This document shows positions 1 through 5,115 of a DNA stretch of 5,435 nucleotides, in pieces. Position 1 is the stretch's first letter. Each line of letters opens with the position of its first letter. Both the position numbers and the translations under genes were made by a program. The stretch is from NCBI GenBank assembly GCA_012518155.1, contig JAAYTC010000292.1, forward strand, positions 1 to 5,435, given 5' to 3'. The DNA comes from Bacteroidales bacterium. GTDB lineage: Bacteria > Bacteroidota > Bacteroidia > Bacteroidales > Dysgonomonadaceae. The notes beneath the pieces are model-generated. The model had not been told where the DNA came from and ran no database searches. It was given only the letters and a program-made list of their open reading frames with translations.

Positions 1-8
1 ATTCTGAT

Positions 9-54
9 AAAATACCCCGAAAGGGGGAGTAAAAATACCACGGTAAAGGGGATT
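9..54. repeat. Degenerate tandem repeat, two copies of about 23 bp
   Basis: Copy one (9-30) and copy two (32-54) both begin AAAATACC and both carry AAAGGGG further on. They differ by one substitution in the C-run, a 2-nt insertion (GT) in copy two, and small changes at the end. Copy one is also a small inverted repeat (CCCC-GAAA-GGGG, 15-26). The array starts close to the left edge and could continue outside the window. The second copy ends in the ATTG that serves as the -33 box of the promoter at 52-83. The similarity is read directly by eye; no function is assigned. Confidence 0.45.
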
Positions 55-83
55 GCGACTCGATAAGGCACGCCCTATTTTTG
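52..83 (+). promoter_or_regulatory. Bacteroidota-type promoter for the outer-membrane protein gene
   Basis: ATTG (52-55), exactly 20 nt, then TATTTTTG (76-83). The second box matches the Bacteroides -7 consensus TAnnTTTG in full, and the first matches three of four bases of the -33 TTTG. Transcription would begin near position 90, giving an untranslated leader of about 145 nt before the ATG at 234. The same ATTG-N20-TAnnTTTG arrangement precedes the antitoxin gene further on, which supports the call. Confidence 0.6.
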
Positions 84-95
84 CAAGATCAATAA

Positions 96-189
96 ATGAG
101 TCCACGCTACAAAACCCATTTCAACAATCTTGCCCACCTTACAAGGCGTTATGAGCGAGGTGTTTTCAATAGAAACGGAGTGGACTCGT
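96..189 (+). other. Structured 5' leader with long-range stem
   Basis: GAGTCCAC at 98-105 is perfectly complementary to GTGGACTC at 180-187. The stem extends by a G-U and an A-U pair to 96/189. Inside it are TTTC 119-122 with GAAA 172-175, a two-base CC/GG pair at 116-117 with 177-178, and CACCT 135-139 with AGGTG 158-162. Together these allow one nested arm spanning most of the leader between the predicted transcription start (near 90) and the ATG at 234. No known riboswitch or protein-binding leader is recognised. Chance pairing is possible for the inner helices; the 8-bp outer stem is the solid part. Confidence 0.35.
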
Positions 190-233
190 AAATGAAACAG
201 CCCTATTTTGAATAACATTAAAAGAATCACAGT

Positions 234-725
234 ATGAAAAAAAGAAACAACTTATTAAAAATAATGAGCCTTGCTGCCGCGTGTATGCTGGCAATTAATC
301 TATCGGCACAGACGGAGCCTGCCCTTTCATCCTATCGCTTTGGAGGGGGTATATTGATCGACGTGGGGGACGGTGGCACGATGGTGGGCCCGCACGTGAA
401 GTATTTCTTTGACTCCAACAATGCCGGTGAGGCGGCCCTGCTGTTTGGCCGTGGCGTTACCACCGTGCAAGGGATCTACACCTATAACTTGGGCTTCCCC
501 GAGGTTGACGGGTTAAAGTGGAATATTGGTGCTGGCCCAGGCGTATCTTTTGGTAGTGGAAGCACCCTCTTTAGCTTGATGGGAACCATCGGGCTGGAGT
601 ACGTCGTCCCTAACGCACCGTTTGCCTTAGCGGTAGATTGGCGCCCTCGCTTTTACATCTACGACAGCGAAACCTATTTCGAAGCTGCTCGTTTTGGCTT
701 GGGACTCCGCTACACCTTTAATTGA
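234..725 (+). CDS. Small outer-membrane beta-barrel protein
   Basis: A secreted protein of 163 residues. It has a classic signal peptide: MKKRNN, a hydrophobic stretch over residues 10-23, and a likely signal peptidase I cut after Ala25 (LSA-QTEP). The mature part of about 138 residues is rich in glycine and aromatic residues and alternates in short amphipathic strands (for example YRFGGGILIDVG, HVKYFF, AALLFGRG, FALAVDWRPRFYIY). It ends in GLRYTFN, an aromatic-rich last strand typical of outer-membrane barrels recognised by the BAM machinery. The size suits an eight-strand barrel of the general OmpA/OmpW-like or porin-like kind; strand number is inferred. It appears to be a single-gene unit with its own promoter (52-83) and long leader. 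There is no Shine-Dalgarno site; the start is preceded by A-rich sequence, as is usual in this phylum. Substrate or binding role is unknown; no specific family is recognised. Confidence 0.8.
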   Translation: MKKRNNLLKIMSLAAACMLAINLSAQTEPALSSYRFGGGILIDVGDGGTMVGPHVKYFFDSNNAGEAALLFGRGVTTVQGIYTYNLGFPEVDGLKWNIGAGPGVSFGSGSTLFSLMGTIGLEYVVPNAPFALAVDWRPRFYIYDSETYFEAARFGLGLRYTFN

Positions 726-757
726 TTTTATTTTTTCCATCCCATTGATTATCTTTG
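726..757 (+). promoter_or_regulatory. Bacteroidota-type promoter for the arsC-like/dusB unit
   Basis: TATCTTTG (750-757) matches the -7 consensus TAnnTTTG in full. A T-rich -33-like TTTT (726-729) lies exactly 20 nt upstream, directly after the stop codon of the outer-membrane protein gene. The predicted transcription start is near 764, leaving a leader of about 120 nt before the ATG at 884. The -33 match is weaker than in the other two promoters of this window. Confidence 0.5.
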
Positions 758-763
758 CATCTT

Positions 764-883
764 GTAAAATCACGGCGAAAAAGCAATCCGCGAAAACGGT
801 GAAGTGATTTGTGCTCGCGCCGGTCGTGCCGGTCGCACCTGCCAAACAAGGAGCGTAGTGCCCGTGCCGTATAGTCAAAGATA
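764..883 (+). other. GC-rich leader with tandem 9-mer and hairpin
   Basis: The stretch between the predicted transcription start and the arsC-like start is markedly G+C-rich in its middle. It contains the tandem 9-mer GCCGGTCGT/GCCGGTCGC (819-836) and can form a hairpin at 817-836 (GCG and CGG pairing with CCG and CGC around TCGTG). GCGAAAA occurs twice, at 775-781 and 790-796. No open frame with a convincing start is seen, and no known RNA family is recognised. It may simply be an untranslated leader. Confidence 0.25.
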
Positions 884-1246
884 ATGAATATGAAACCTCT
901 TTTTGTACAATATCCCAAGTGTGGCACCTGCCGTAAGGCGACCAAGTGGCTGGAAGCAAATAACGTGGAGGCCACGTCTCGCCACATCGTGGAGGAGAAT
1001 CCCACCCGGGAGGAGCTCTCGGAGTGGATCGACCGAAGTGGCCTACCCATCCAGCGTTTTTTCAACACGTCAGGGATGATCTATCGTGAGCAGAACCTGA
1101 AAGAGAAGGTGAATTCCGCTTCCAAGGACGAGTTGCTGGATATCCTCGCTTCCAACGGCATGGTGGTGAAACGCCCCATCGTGGTGACGAAAGACACGGT
1201 GCTGGTGGGTTTCAACGAGAAAGAGTGGATGGAGAAACTGAAATGA
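884..1246 (+). CDS. ArsC/Spx-family thioredoxin-fold protein
   Basis: A protein of 120 residues of the arsenate reductase/Spx family (the YffB and ArsC group), a small cytoplasmic thioredoxin-like fold. Near the N-terminus is YPKCGTCRKATKWL, with a CxxC pair at Cys13 and Cys16. Near the C-terminus is MVVKRPIVV, with Arg97-Pro98, the conserved Arg-Pro (cis-proline) segment of the family. The length matches the usual 115-120. True ArsC enzymes reduce arsenate using a single cysteine and glutathione or glutaredoxin. Nothing here points to arsenic: there is no arsB, acr3 or arsR nearby, so the substrate is open and a redox or Spx-like role is equally possible. Translation may begin at the ATG at 884 or, two codons later, at 890 (MKPLFVQYPKCGTC). 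The stop overlaps the dusB start as ATGA, so the two genes are probably cotranscribed and translationally coupled. Confidence 0.85.
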   Translation: MNMKPLFVQYPKCGTCRKATKWLEANNVEATSRHIVEENPTREELSEWIDRSGLPIQRFFNTSGMIYREQNLKEKVNSASKDELLDILASNGMVVKRPIVVTKDTVLVGFNEKEWMEKLK

Positions 1247-2238
1247 AGATAGGCGATATAGAATTCCCGAAAAATCCGGTCTTCCTCGCGCCCATGGAGG
1301 ATGTGACCGATATTGGTTTCCGTTTGCTCTGCAAGCGGTTTGGTGCCGATATGGTGTATACCGAGTTTATCTCGAGCGATGCGCTTATCCGGGATATCAA
1401 GAAGACAAAGCGAAAAATTATCTTCAGCGAAGAGGAACGGCCCATCGGCATACAGATATATGGAAGCGATCCTGACACCATGGTGGAGGCCGCGAAGATC
1501 TGTGAAGACGCGAACCCGGACCTGATTGATATCAACTTTGGTTGCCCGGTGCGTAAGATTGCCGGAAAAGGAGCCGGTTCGGGCATGATGCGCACGCCCG
1601 AGGTCATGCTGGAGATCACCGAGAGGGTGGTCAAAGCAGTAAACAAGCCGGTATCGGTAAAGACCCGTCTGGGCTGGGATGATGATTCGAAGATTATTGT
1701 TCCGTTGGCCGAACAATTACAGGATTGCGGTATCGTGGCCCTCACTATCCATGGGCGAACGCGTTCGCAGATGTACAAGGGAAAAGCCGATTGGAGCCTG
1801 ATCCGGAAAGTGAAAAATAACCCCCGCATGCGTATACCCATCATTGGGAATGGCGACGTCAATAGCGTGGAGGAGTGTAAGCAACGGTTCGACGAGACAG
1901 GAGTCGACGCGGTGATGATTGGGCGCGGCAGTATTGGTCGCCCTTGGTTCTTCCGTGAACTCAAGCATTACCTGCAAACGGGAGAGCATCTTCCCGAGGA
2001 GTCTTTCGAATGGTACCTTGATATACTGAAACAACAGGTGATGGGTAGCGTGGAGCGGTTGGACGAGTTCCGCGGTATCCTGCATACTCGCCGCCATCTG
2101 GCTGCTACACCCCTGTTTAAAGGAATACCCGACTTCCGAGAAACCCGCATCGCGATGCTGCGTGCCGATACCCTTGATGAGCTCCTCGCCATCCTCGACG
2201 AGATACCCTATAAGTTCGGGCTCGCCGCCTACGCGTAA
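1243..2238 (+). CDS. dusB: tRNA-dihydrouridine synthase, DusB type
   Basis: An FMN-dependent enzyme that reduces a specific uridine of tRNA to dihydrouridine with NADPH. The 331 residues form a TIM-barrel followed by a helical tRNA-binding part. Visible motifs are LAPMEDVTD (15-23, FMN binding), DINFGCPVRKIAGKGAGSG (96-114) with the catalytic Cys101, VKTRLGW (139-145), TIHGRTRSQMYKGKADW (168-184), PIIGNGDV (199-206) and MIGRGSIGRPWFF (225-237, phosphate binding). The C-terminal stretch HTRRHLAATPLFKG (281-294) corresponds to the RKHL region of DusB. The length is normal. The start is the ATG at 1243, which overlaps the previous stop as ATGA and gives MKIGDIEFPKNPVFLAPM. An in-frame ATG at 1225 would add six residues that encode the arsC-like protein in another frame, and is not favoured. 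The protein ends in GLAAYA. The DusB subfamily is inferred from the motif wording. Confidence 0.93.
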   Translation: MKIGDIEFPKNPVFLAPMEDVTDIGFRLLCKRFGADMVYTEFISSDALIRDIKKTKRKIIFSEEERPIGIQIYGSDPDTMVEAAKICEDANPDLIDINFGCPVRKIAGKGAGSGMMRTPEVMLEITERVVKAVNKPVSVKTRLGWDDDSKIIVPLAEQLQDCGIVALTIHGRTRSQMYKGKADWSLIRKVKNNPRMRIPIIGNGDVNSVEECKQRFDETGVDAVMIGRGSIGRPWFFRELKHYLQTGEHLPEESFEWYLDILKQQVMGSVERLDEFRGILHTRRHLAATPLFKGIPDFRETRIAMLRADTLDELLAILDEIPYKFGLAAYA

Positions 2239-2267
2239 TCCATTTCACTACTTTATTACTCTTCTCG

Positions 2268-2297
2268 CTTCTTGAAGTCATATGTTCAACTTAGAAG
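2268..2297 (+). other. Hairpin downstream of dusB
   Basis: CTTCT (2268-2272) pairs with AGAAG (2293-2297), and AAGT (2275-2278) with ACTT (2289-2292), giving nine pairs with a 2-nt bulge and a 10-nt loop. It lies 30 nt after the dusB stop. It is not followed at once by a T-run (the nearest, T6, is at 2315-2320), so a standard intrinsic terminator is not supported. It could be a weak 3' stabilising or terminator structure. Confidence 0.25.
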
Positions 2298-2385
2298 TGC
2301 GACATCCACGTATTGTTTTTTGCAAGGAGCTGGTAGTTAACGGGTAATTAAGTACGCGCAAATTGTCGTTCCCGAAATTATTTAA

Positions 2386-2413
2386 CAACTAAGATTGGAA
2401 AATCGTTTAGTTG
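2386..2413. promoter_or_regulatory. Inverted-repeat candidate operator of the toxin-antitoxin module
   Basis: CAACTAA (2386-2392) and TTAGTTG (2407-2413) are a perfect 7-bp inverted repeat. GAT (2393-2395) and ATC (2402-2404) extend it inward around TGGAAA. The repeat covers the -33 box (2394-2397) and most of the spacer before the -7 box of the antitoxin promoter, so a protein bound here would block RNA polymerase. Antitoxins of the Phd/YefM family repress their own operons together with the toxin by binding palindromes at the promoter; that this is the site is inference. Confidence 0.5.
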
Positions 2414-2425
2414 ACGTTATATTTG
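2394..2425 (+). promoter_or_regulatory. Bacteroidota-type promoter of the toxin-antitoxin operon
   Basis: ATTG (2394-2397), exactly 20 nt, then TATATTTG (2418-2425), a full match to the -7 consensus TAnnTTTG. Transcription should start near 2432, about 28 nt before the antitoxin ATG. An ACCA-TAT-TGGT inverted repeat (2427-2437) sits at the predicted start site. Confidence 0.7.
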
Positions 2426-2426
2426 C

Positions 2427-2437
2427 ACCATATTGGT
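2427..2437. promoter_or_regulatory. Short palindrome at the predicted transcription start
   Basis: ACCA (2427-2430), TAT, TGGT (2434-2437) form a perfect 4+4 bp inverted repeat directly after the -7 box. Next to it GTACGCG (2436-2442) repeats the GTACGCG at 2352-2358, so the promoter is flanked by two direct 7-mers. It may be a secondary operator element, but 4-bp arms are easily found by chance. Confidence 0.25.
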
Positions 2438-2459
2438 ACGCGTTTAAAATGGATAAATT

Positions 2460-2717
2460 ATGGTTATAGTTAGCAGCAGGGAATTTAGGGATAAGCAAAA
2501 GAGTTACCTCGACAAAGTGGATGAAGGGGTGGAAGTCCTTATCACGAGAGGAAAAAACAAATCCTATCGGATTGTTCCAGTAGTGGAGGACGATACCTTG
2601 ATGAGCAAAGAGGAGTTCTTCGCCAAAATAGATAGAGCATTGAAAGAAGCAGAACAGGGAAAGGTAACGAGAATCAGTTCTGAAGAAGAACTTGCTTCCT
2701 TTTTTGACAGTCTATAA
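2460..2717 (+). CDS. Phd/YefM-family antitoxin
   Basis: An antitoxin of 85 residues, the first gene of a type II toxin-antitoxin pair. The N-terminal half (about 1-45: MVIVSSREFRDKQKSYLDKVDEGVEVLITRG... then YRIVPV) has the Phd/YefM fold: an initial beta strand, the SREFRDKQ helix, and a strand-turn-strand that dimerises and binds the operator. The C-terminal half (about 48-85, LMSKEEFFAKIDRALKEAEQGKVTRISSEEELASFFDSL) is charged and helical and would wrap round and neutralise the toxin. The length fits the family. It is preceded by a strong promoter and an inverted repeat suited to autorepression. The start at 2460 is the first in-frame ATG with the conserved N-terminus; an out-of-frame ATG at 2449 opens a 6-codon frame that overlaps it. 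The 3' end overlaps the toxin frame, as usual in these modules. Its A+T content is higher than that of dusB. Confidence 0.9.
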   Translation: MVIVSSREFRDKQKSYLDKVDEGVEVLITRGKNKSYRIVPVVEDDTLMSKEEFFAKIDRALKEAEQGKVTRISSEEELASFFDSL

Positions 2718-2988
2718 TTATTCGTTGGAATTTGTAGATACGGCGAAAAGGGATATTCAACACTTGAAAAAAAACGAACCTCAGGCCTATAGAAAAGTTG
2801 TGAGATTGGTAACGGAGCTACGCAAACATCCTCGGTCTGGTACCGGCCACCCCAAACAATTGGTAGGAGACAGGGAGGGACAATGGTCAAGAAGAATTAC
2901 CCGGAAGCATCGCTTGGTATACAAGATCGAAGATGACCGAGTAATTGTTTTAGTCCTTTCGGCGTGGGGTCATTACGATGATAAGTGA
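2704..2988 (+). CDS. YoeB/Txe-family ribosome-dependent mRNA endonuclease toxin
   Basis: The toxin partner, of the RelE-like fold; YoeB relatives cut mRNA in the ribosomal A site and stop translation. Family signs are YSLEFVDTAKRDIQHLKK (first strand and helix), LRKHPRSGTGHPKQL, GQWSRRITRKHRLVYKI, the hallmark segment containing the Arg aligned with YoeB Arg65, and a C-terminal LSAWGHYDDK with the His-Tyr pair matching YoeB His83-Tyr84. There is no ATG or GTG in frame near the start. The TTG at 2704 gives 94 residues and is chosen for length and fold; a TTG at 2692 gives 98, and one at 2725 would cut off the first strand. The frame begins inside the antitoxin's last codons (stop 2715-2717), so translation is probably coupled. 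The residues aligned with YoeB Glu46 and Lys49 are Lys and Val. It ends 18 nt before the convergent protease gene, with no obvious terminator between. Confidence 0.87.
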   Translation: MTVYNYSLEFVDTAKRDIQHLKKNEPQAYRKVVRLVTELRKHPRSGTGHPKQLVGDREGQWSRRITRKHRLVYKIEDDRVIVLVLSAWGHYDDK

Positions 2989-3006
2989 ATAAAGGAGCTC
3001 TCGGGC

Positions 3007-5091
3007 TTATTTTGACATGATTTTTCGAATATCCTCACCGCGAACATCATCGTACATTTCAAAGCGGTGGTTTACTTCTCGTTCTAATGTCATCCTTTTA
3101 TCCAATTGGGCTGAACGAAAAGGAGTATTAACTTTCATAGTTGAGCGGGCCGATAAAGTCTTTCCAGTAATTAAGGAAATTGCTATATCCAACAGTGGAT
3201 CGTCGAGGCTGCCGAACTCTTGTAAAGGGAGGTATTCAAATTCATTAATCTCGTAATCAGGAGTGAAACCGTTCGTAAAGTCTGATTTACCGTCGCTATT
3301 AAAATACTTAACCACTATTGGTTGCATGCCCCACTTGTTTTTTGGGTCATCTTCTTCATAAATCGAAATGGAACCAACGTTTTTCCCGTAGGTGGTCTCA
3401 CCAATTAACACCACCTCCATGTAGGGTTTAAGGCCATTAATAACAAGTTCACTGGCCGAGGCAGTCCACCCGCTTGTTAAAACATAAAGTCGCGGTAAAT
3501 TCAAGGAGGGTACGGCAATAGTCGTGTTTTGAACCCTATCAGTGAAGTAATCTATATTATAATCTTCTCCGTACTCTCTGCTTAAAGAATTGTGAACTAT
3601 AGAGTTGTATTGTGAGGTGACTAAAGTATTACTTGTAGATCTGTTTTTTACTAAAGCACTTGCCAAGCTTATTGCAGAAGATACCGCACCACCACTATTA
3701 TAACGGAGATCGAGTACCATCTCGTTTACACCCTGTGACTGCATGCCCCTGAGGCGATCCATAAGAAGTCTATCGTATTCGGTGCTGTTATTACCCCTGT
3801 CTCGACCGAAGAAATTGTACACGAGGTATCCAATTTTTTTACTCCCAATCGTGTATATATTATCAAAATAAACTGGATTTTCAGCGAAATTTTCATGCAT
3901 TTGGATGGTTATATCACCTGCATCGCTTAACAAATAGGAGTTTTGTCCGGGATTGAATACCAGATCAGCCATGCTCAATCTTTTTGACCCGACACCCCCG
4001 AAAAGGTCTCTATAATTTTGTGAAGTGATGTTTTGTCCATCTATTTGTGTTATAAATCGCCCCCTGTTAATTCCTTTTGTTTCCGCGTCAGATCCCTTGA
4101 AGGGATAGAGTACCAAGGCATAGTAATGCGTCTGTGGATTATCCGCCCACATAAATACGTATTCGAATCCAATCTCATCGGAACTCACACCGCTCAAGTT
4201 TTCCAAGAGCTCGACATAATTTTCCTGTATCCATGAATCTCTGTCACCCTCAGGGTTCCCGGTGCCATACTCATTTACTAAAGAGAAGAAAAAATCAGAG
4301 GGATATAATGAAAAGTTTGAATTTTCAGGAAGTTTATAATTCCATAAGTAGTAAATAGACATGTTTTCGTGTATCCATTTATTTACATAACCGTTTTCGC
4401 TAGAGTCTTGGGAAGGCAGGAGGGTAGCCTCTCCATCAACAGTTGCATCAGGTACGCTAATTTGAACACCACTTTGTAGAGATGCTGAAGCACTTGGTGG
4501 ACTTGTTTCATTATTAATGTGAGCATCTATCGTTTCTCTATAGCCTGAGTCATATCTTAAGGTGAAAAATTTATTATTATCTTTATTATTATAAGAAGCA
4601 GAAGTTATTTTTCCTTTTCTTGTTATTCGAATAATATTTTCAGAAGAGTTGATTTTATAAAGTAACGCGCTGCCATCAATAAAATCCCTAACTGCAAAGG
4701 ATTCATCTAAATCATAAATAATCGTAGCCTTTAATGTTTCAATAAAACCACTGCTATAATTAACTTTAAACATGCCTGACTCGTAGGTTGCCGATTCATA
4801 GTTGCCTTTTCCCTGAAAAAAAATCTCACCTGCCTCAGTAGCATCATTTACTGTCAACTCGGTTCCGTTTTCTAAAAGCGCTGTAGCTTTAGTGGGGCTA
4901 TATGTGGTATTTAGTGAAGCTTCTACAACTTCTGTTTCATTGTTATCAAAAGTGACAATAAAAAGCTTTTCTATCGGATCGTAGGATGCTGTACTTATTT
5001 TTTCTTTAACCCTGACAGGGTCATCATTACAACAAAAAAATAGCACACTTAGCACTGAGAAGACGAAAAGTGAGTAGATATATTTTCTCAT
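3007..5091 (-). CDS. S41-family C-terminal-processing protease, lipoprotein
   Basis: A cell-envelope serine protease of 694 residues. A lipoprotein signal (MRKYIYSLFVFSVLSVLFFCC) ends in Cys20/Cys21, followed by NDD, which resembles the Bacteroidota surface-export motif, so it is anchored in the outer membrane and perhaps faces outward. Residues 31-93, 97-160 and 161-223 are three related repeats; the first and third are clearest (KI-S/T-ASY, SPxxAxAxLxxG, V-DATxxGE). A linker helix region (236-256, VNKWIHENMSIYYLWNYKLPE) leads into a PDZ-like domain (about 327-400, LYPFKGSDAETKGINRG..ITQIDGQNIT). The S41 core has DLRYNSGG (461-468), TASASE (543-548) with nucleophile Ser545, and GETTYGKNVGS (564-574) with Lys570, 25 residues apart as in Tsp/CtpA. 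The Gln four residues after Lys in Tsp is Ser574 here. The start at ATG 5091 fits the signal peptide; a GTG at 5127 would add 12 charged residues before it. The gene is more A+T-rich than dusB. Confidence 0.9.
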   Translation of the reverse strand: MRKYIYSLFVFSVLSVLFFCCNDDPVRVKEKISTASYDPIEKLFIVTFDNNETEVVEASLNTTYSPTKATALLENGTELTVNDATEAGEIFFQGKGNYESATYESGMFKVNYSSGFIETLKATIIYDLDESFAVRDFIDGSALLYKINSSENIIRITRKGKITSASYNNKDNNKFFTLRYDSGYRETIDAHINNETSPPSASASLQSGVQISVPDATVDGEATLLPSQDSSENGYVNKWIHENMSIYYLWNYKLPENSNFSLYPSDFFFSLVNEYGTGNPEGDRDSWIQENYVELLENLSGVSSDEIGFEYVFMWADNPQTHYYALVLYPFKGSDAETKGINRGRFITQIDGQNITSQNYRDLFGGVGSKRLSMADLVFNPGQNSYLLSDAGDITIQMHENFAENPVYFDNIYTIGSKKIGYLVYNFFGRDRGNNSTEYDRLLMDRLRGMQSQGVNEMVLDLRYNSGGAVSSAISLASALVKNRSTSNTLVTSQYNSIVHNSLSREYGEDYNIDYFTDRVQNTTIAVPSLNLPRLYVLTSGWTASASELVINGLKPYMEVVLIGETTYGKNVGSISIYEEDDPKNKWGMQPIVVKYFNSDGKSDFTNGFTPDYEINEFEYLPLQEFGSLDDPLLDIAISLITGKTLSARSTMKVNTPFRSAQLDKRMTLEREVNHRFEMYDDVRGEDIRKIMSK

Positions 5092-5092
5092 A

Positions 5093-5110
5093 GAATATTC
5101 TTTTTTTTTT
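5093..5110 (-). other. A10 homopolymer and GAATATTC palindrome before the protease start
   Basis: Read on the minus strand, an uninterrupted run of ten A (5110-5101) is followed by the perfect 8-bp palindrome GAATATTC (5100-5093) and then, after one more base pair, the ATG at 5091. A-rich sequence just before the start aids translation in this phylum. A tract of this length is also prone to slipped-strand length change, which would alter spacing in the initiation region. Confidence 0.5.
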
Positions 5111-5115
5111 AATGC

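Noticed and set aside
13..40. CCCC-GAAA-GGGG hairpin as a transcription terminator
   Set aside because: The stem is only four pairs and is not followed by a T-run on the plus strand. On the minus strand there is no gene ending there.
1..105. Minus-strand frame from a GTG at 105 running off the left edge, and plus-strand frame open to TAA at 64-66
   Set aside because: Both cross the degenerate repeat and the promoter, have no known domain in the visible 35 or 21 residues, and contradict each other. Sequence to the left is needed to decide.
627..1068. Open frames on the minus strand across the outer-membrane protein end and the arsC-like gene
   Set aside because: They lie opposite well-supported genes and a promoter, have no family signature, and their composition looks like a shadow of the coding strand.
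1225..1242. Earlier in-frame ATG for dusB
   Set aside because: It adds MDGETE, which is the arsC-like coding sequence in another frame. The ATG at 1243 with ATGA overlap gives the conserved N-terminus.
884..1246. Arsenic-resistance operon
   Set aside because: There is no arsenite exporter, ArsR-type regulator or other ars gene nearby. The Spx/YffB relatives share the same motifs without reducing arsenate.
1081..2192. Long open frames on the minus strand opposite dusB
   Set aside because: dusB is certain from its motifs. The opposite frames are a side effect of its codon use and show no recognisable domain.
2268..2320. Intrinsic terminator of dusB
   Set aside because: The hairpin is A/T-rich and its nearest T-run lies 18 nt further on, too far for a standard terminator.
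2989..3006. Bidirectional terminator between the toxin and protease genes
   Set aside because: The gap has only the palindrome GAGCTC and no stem followed by T-runs on either side.
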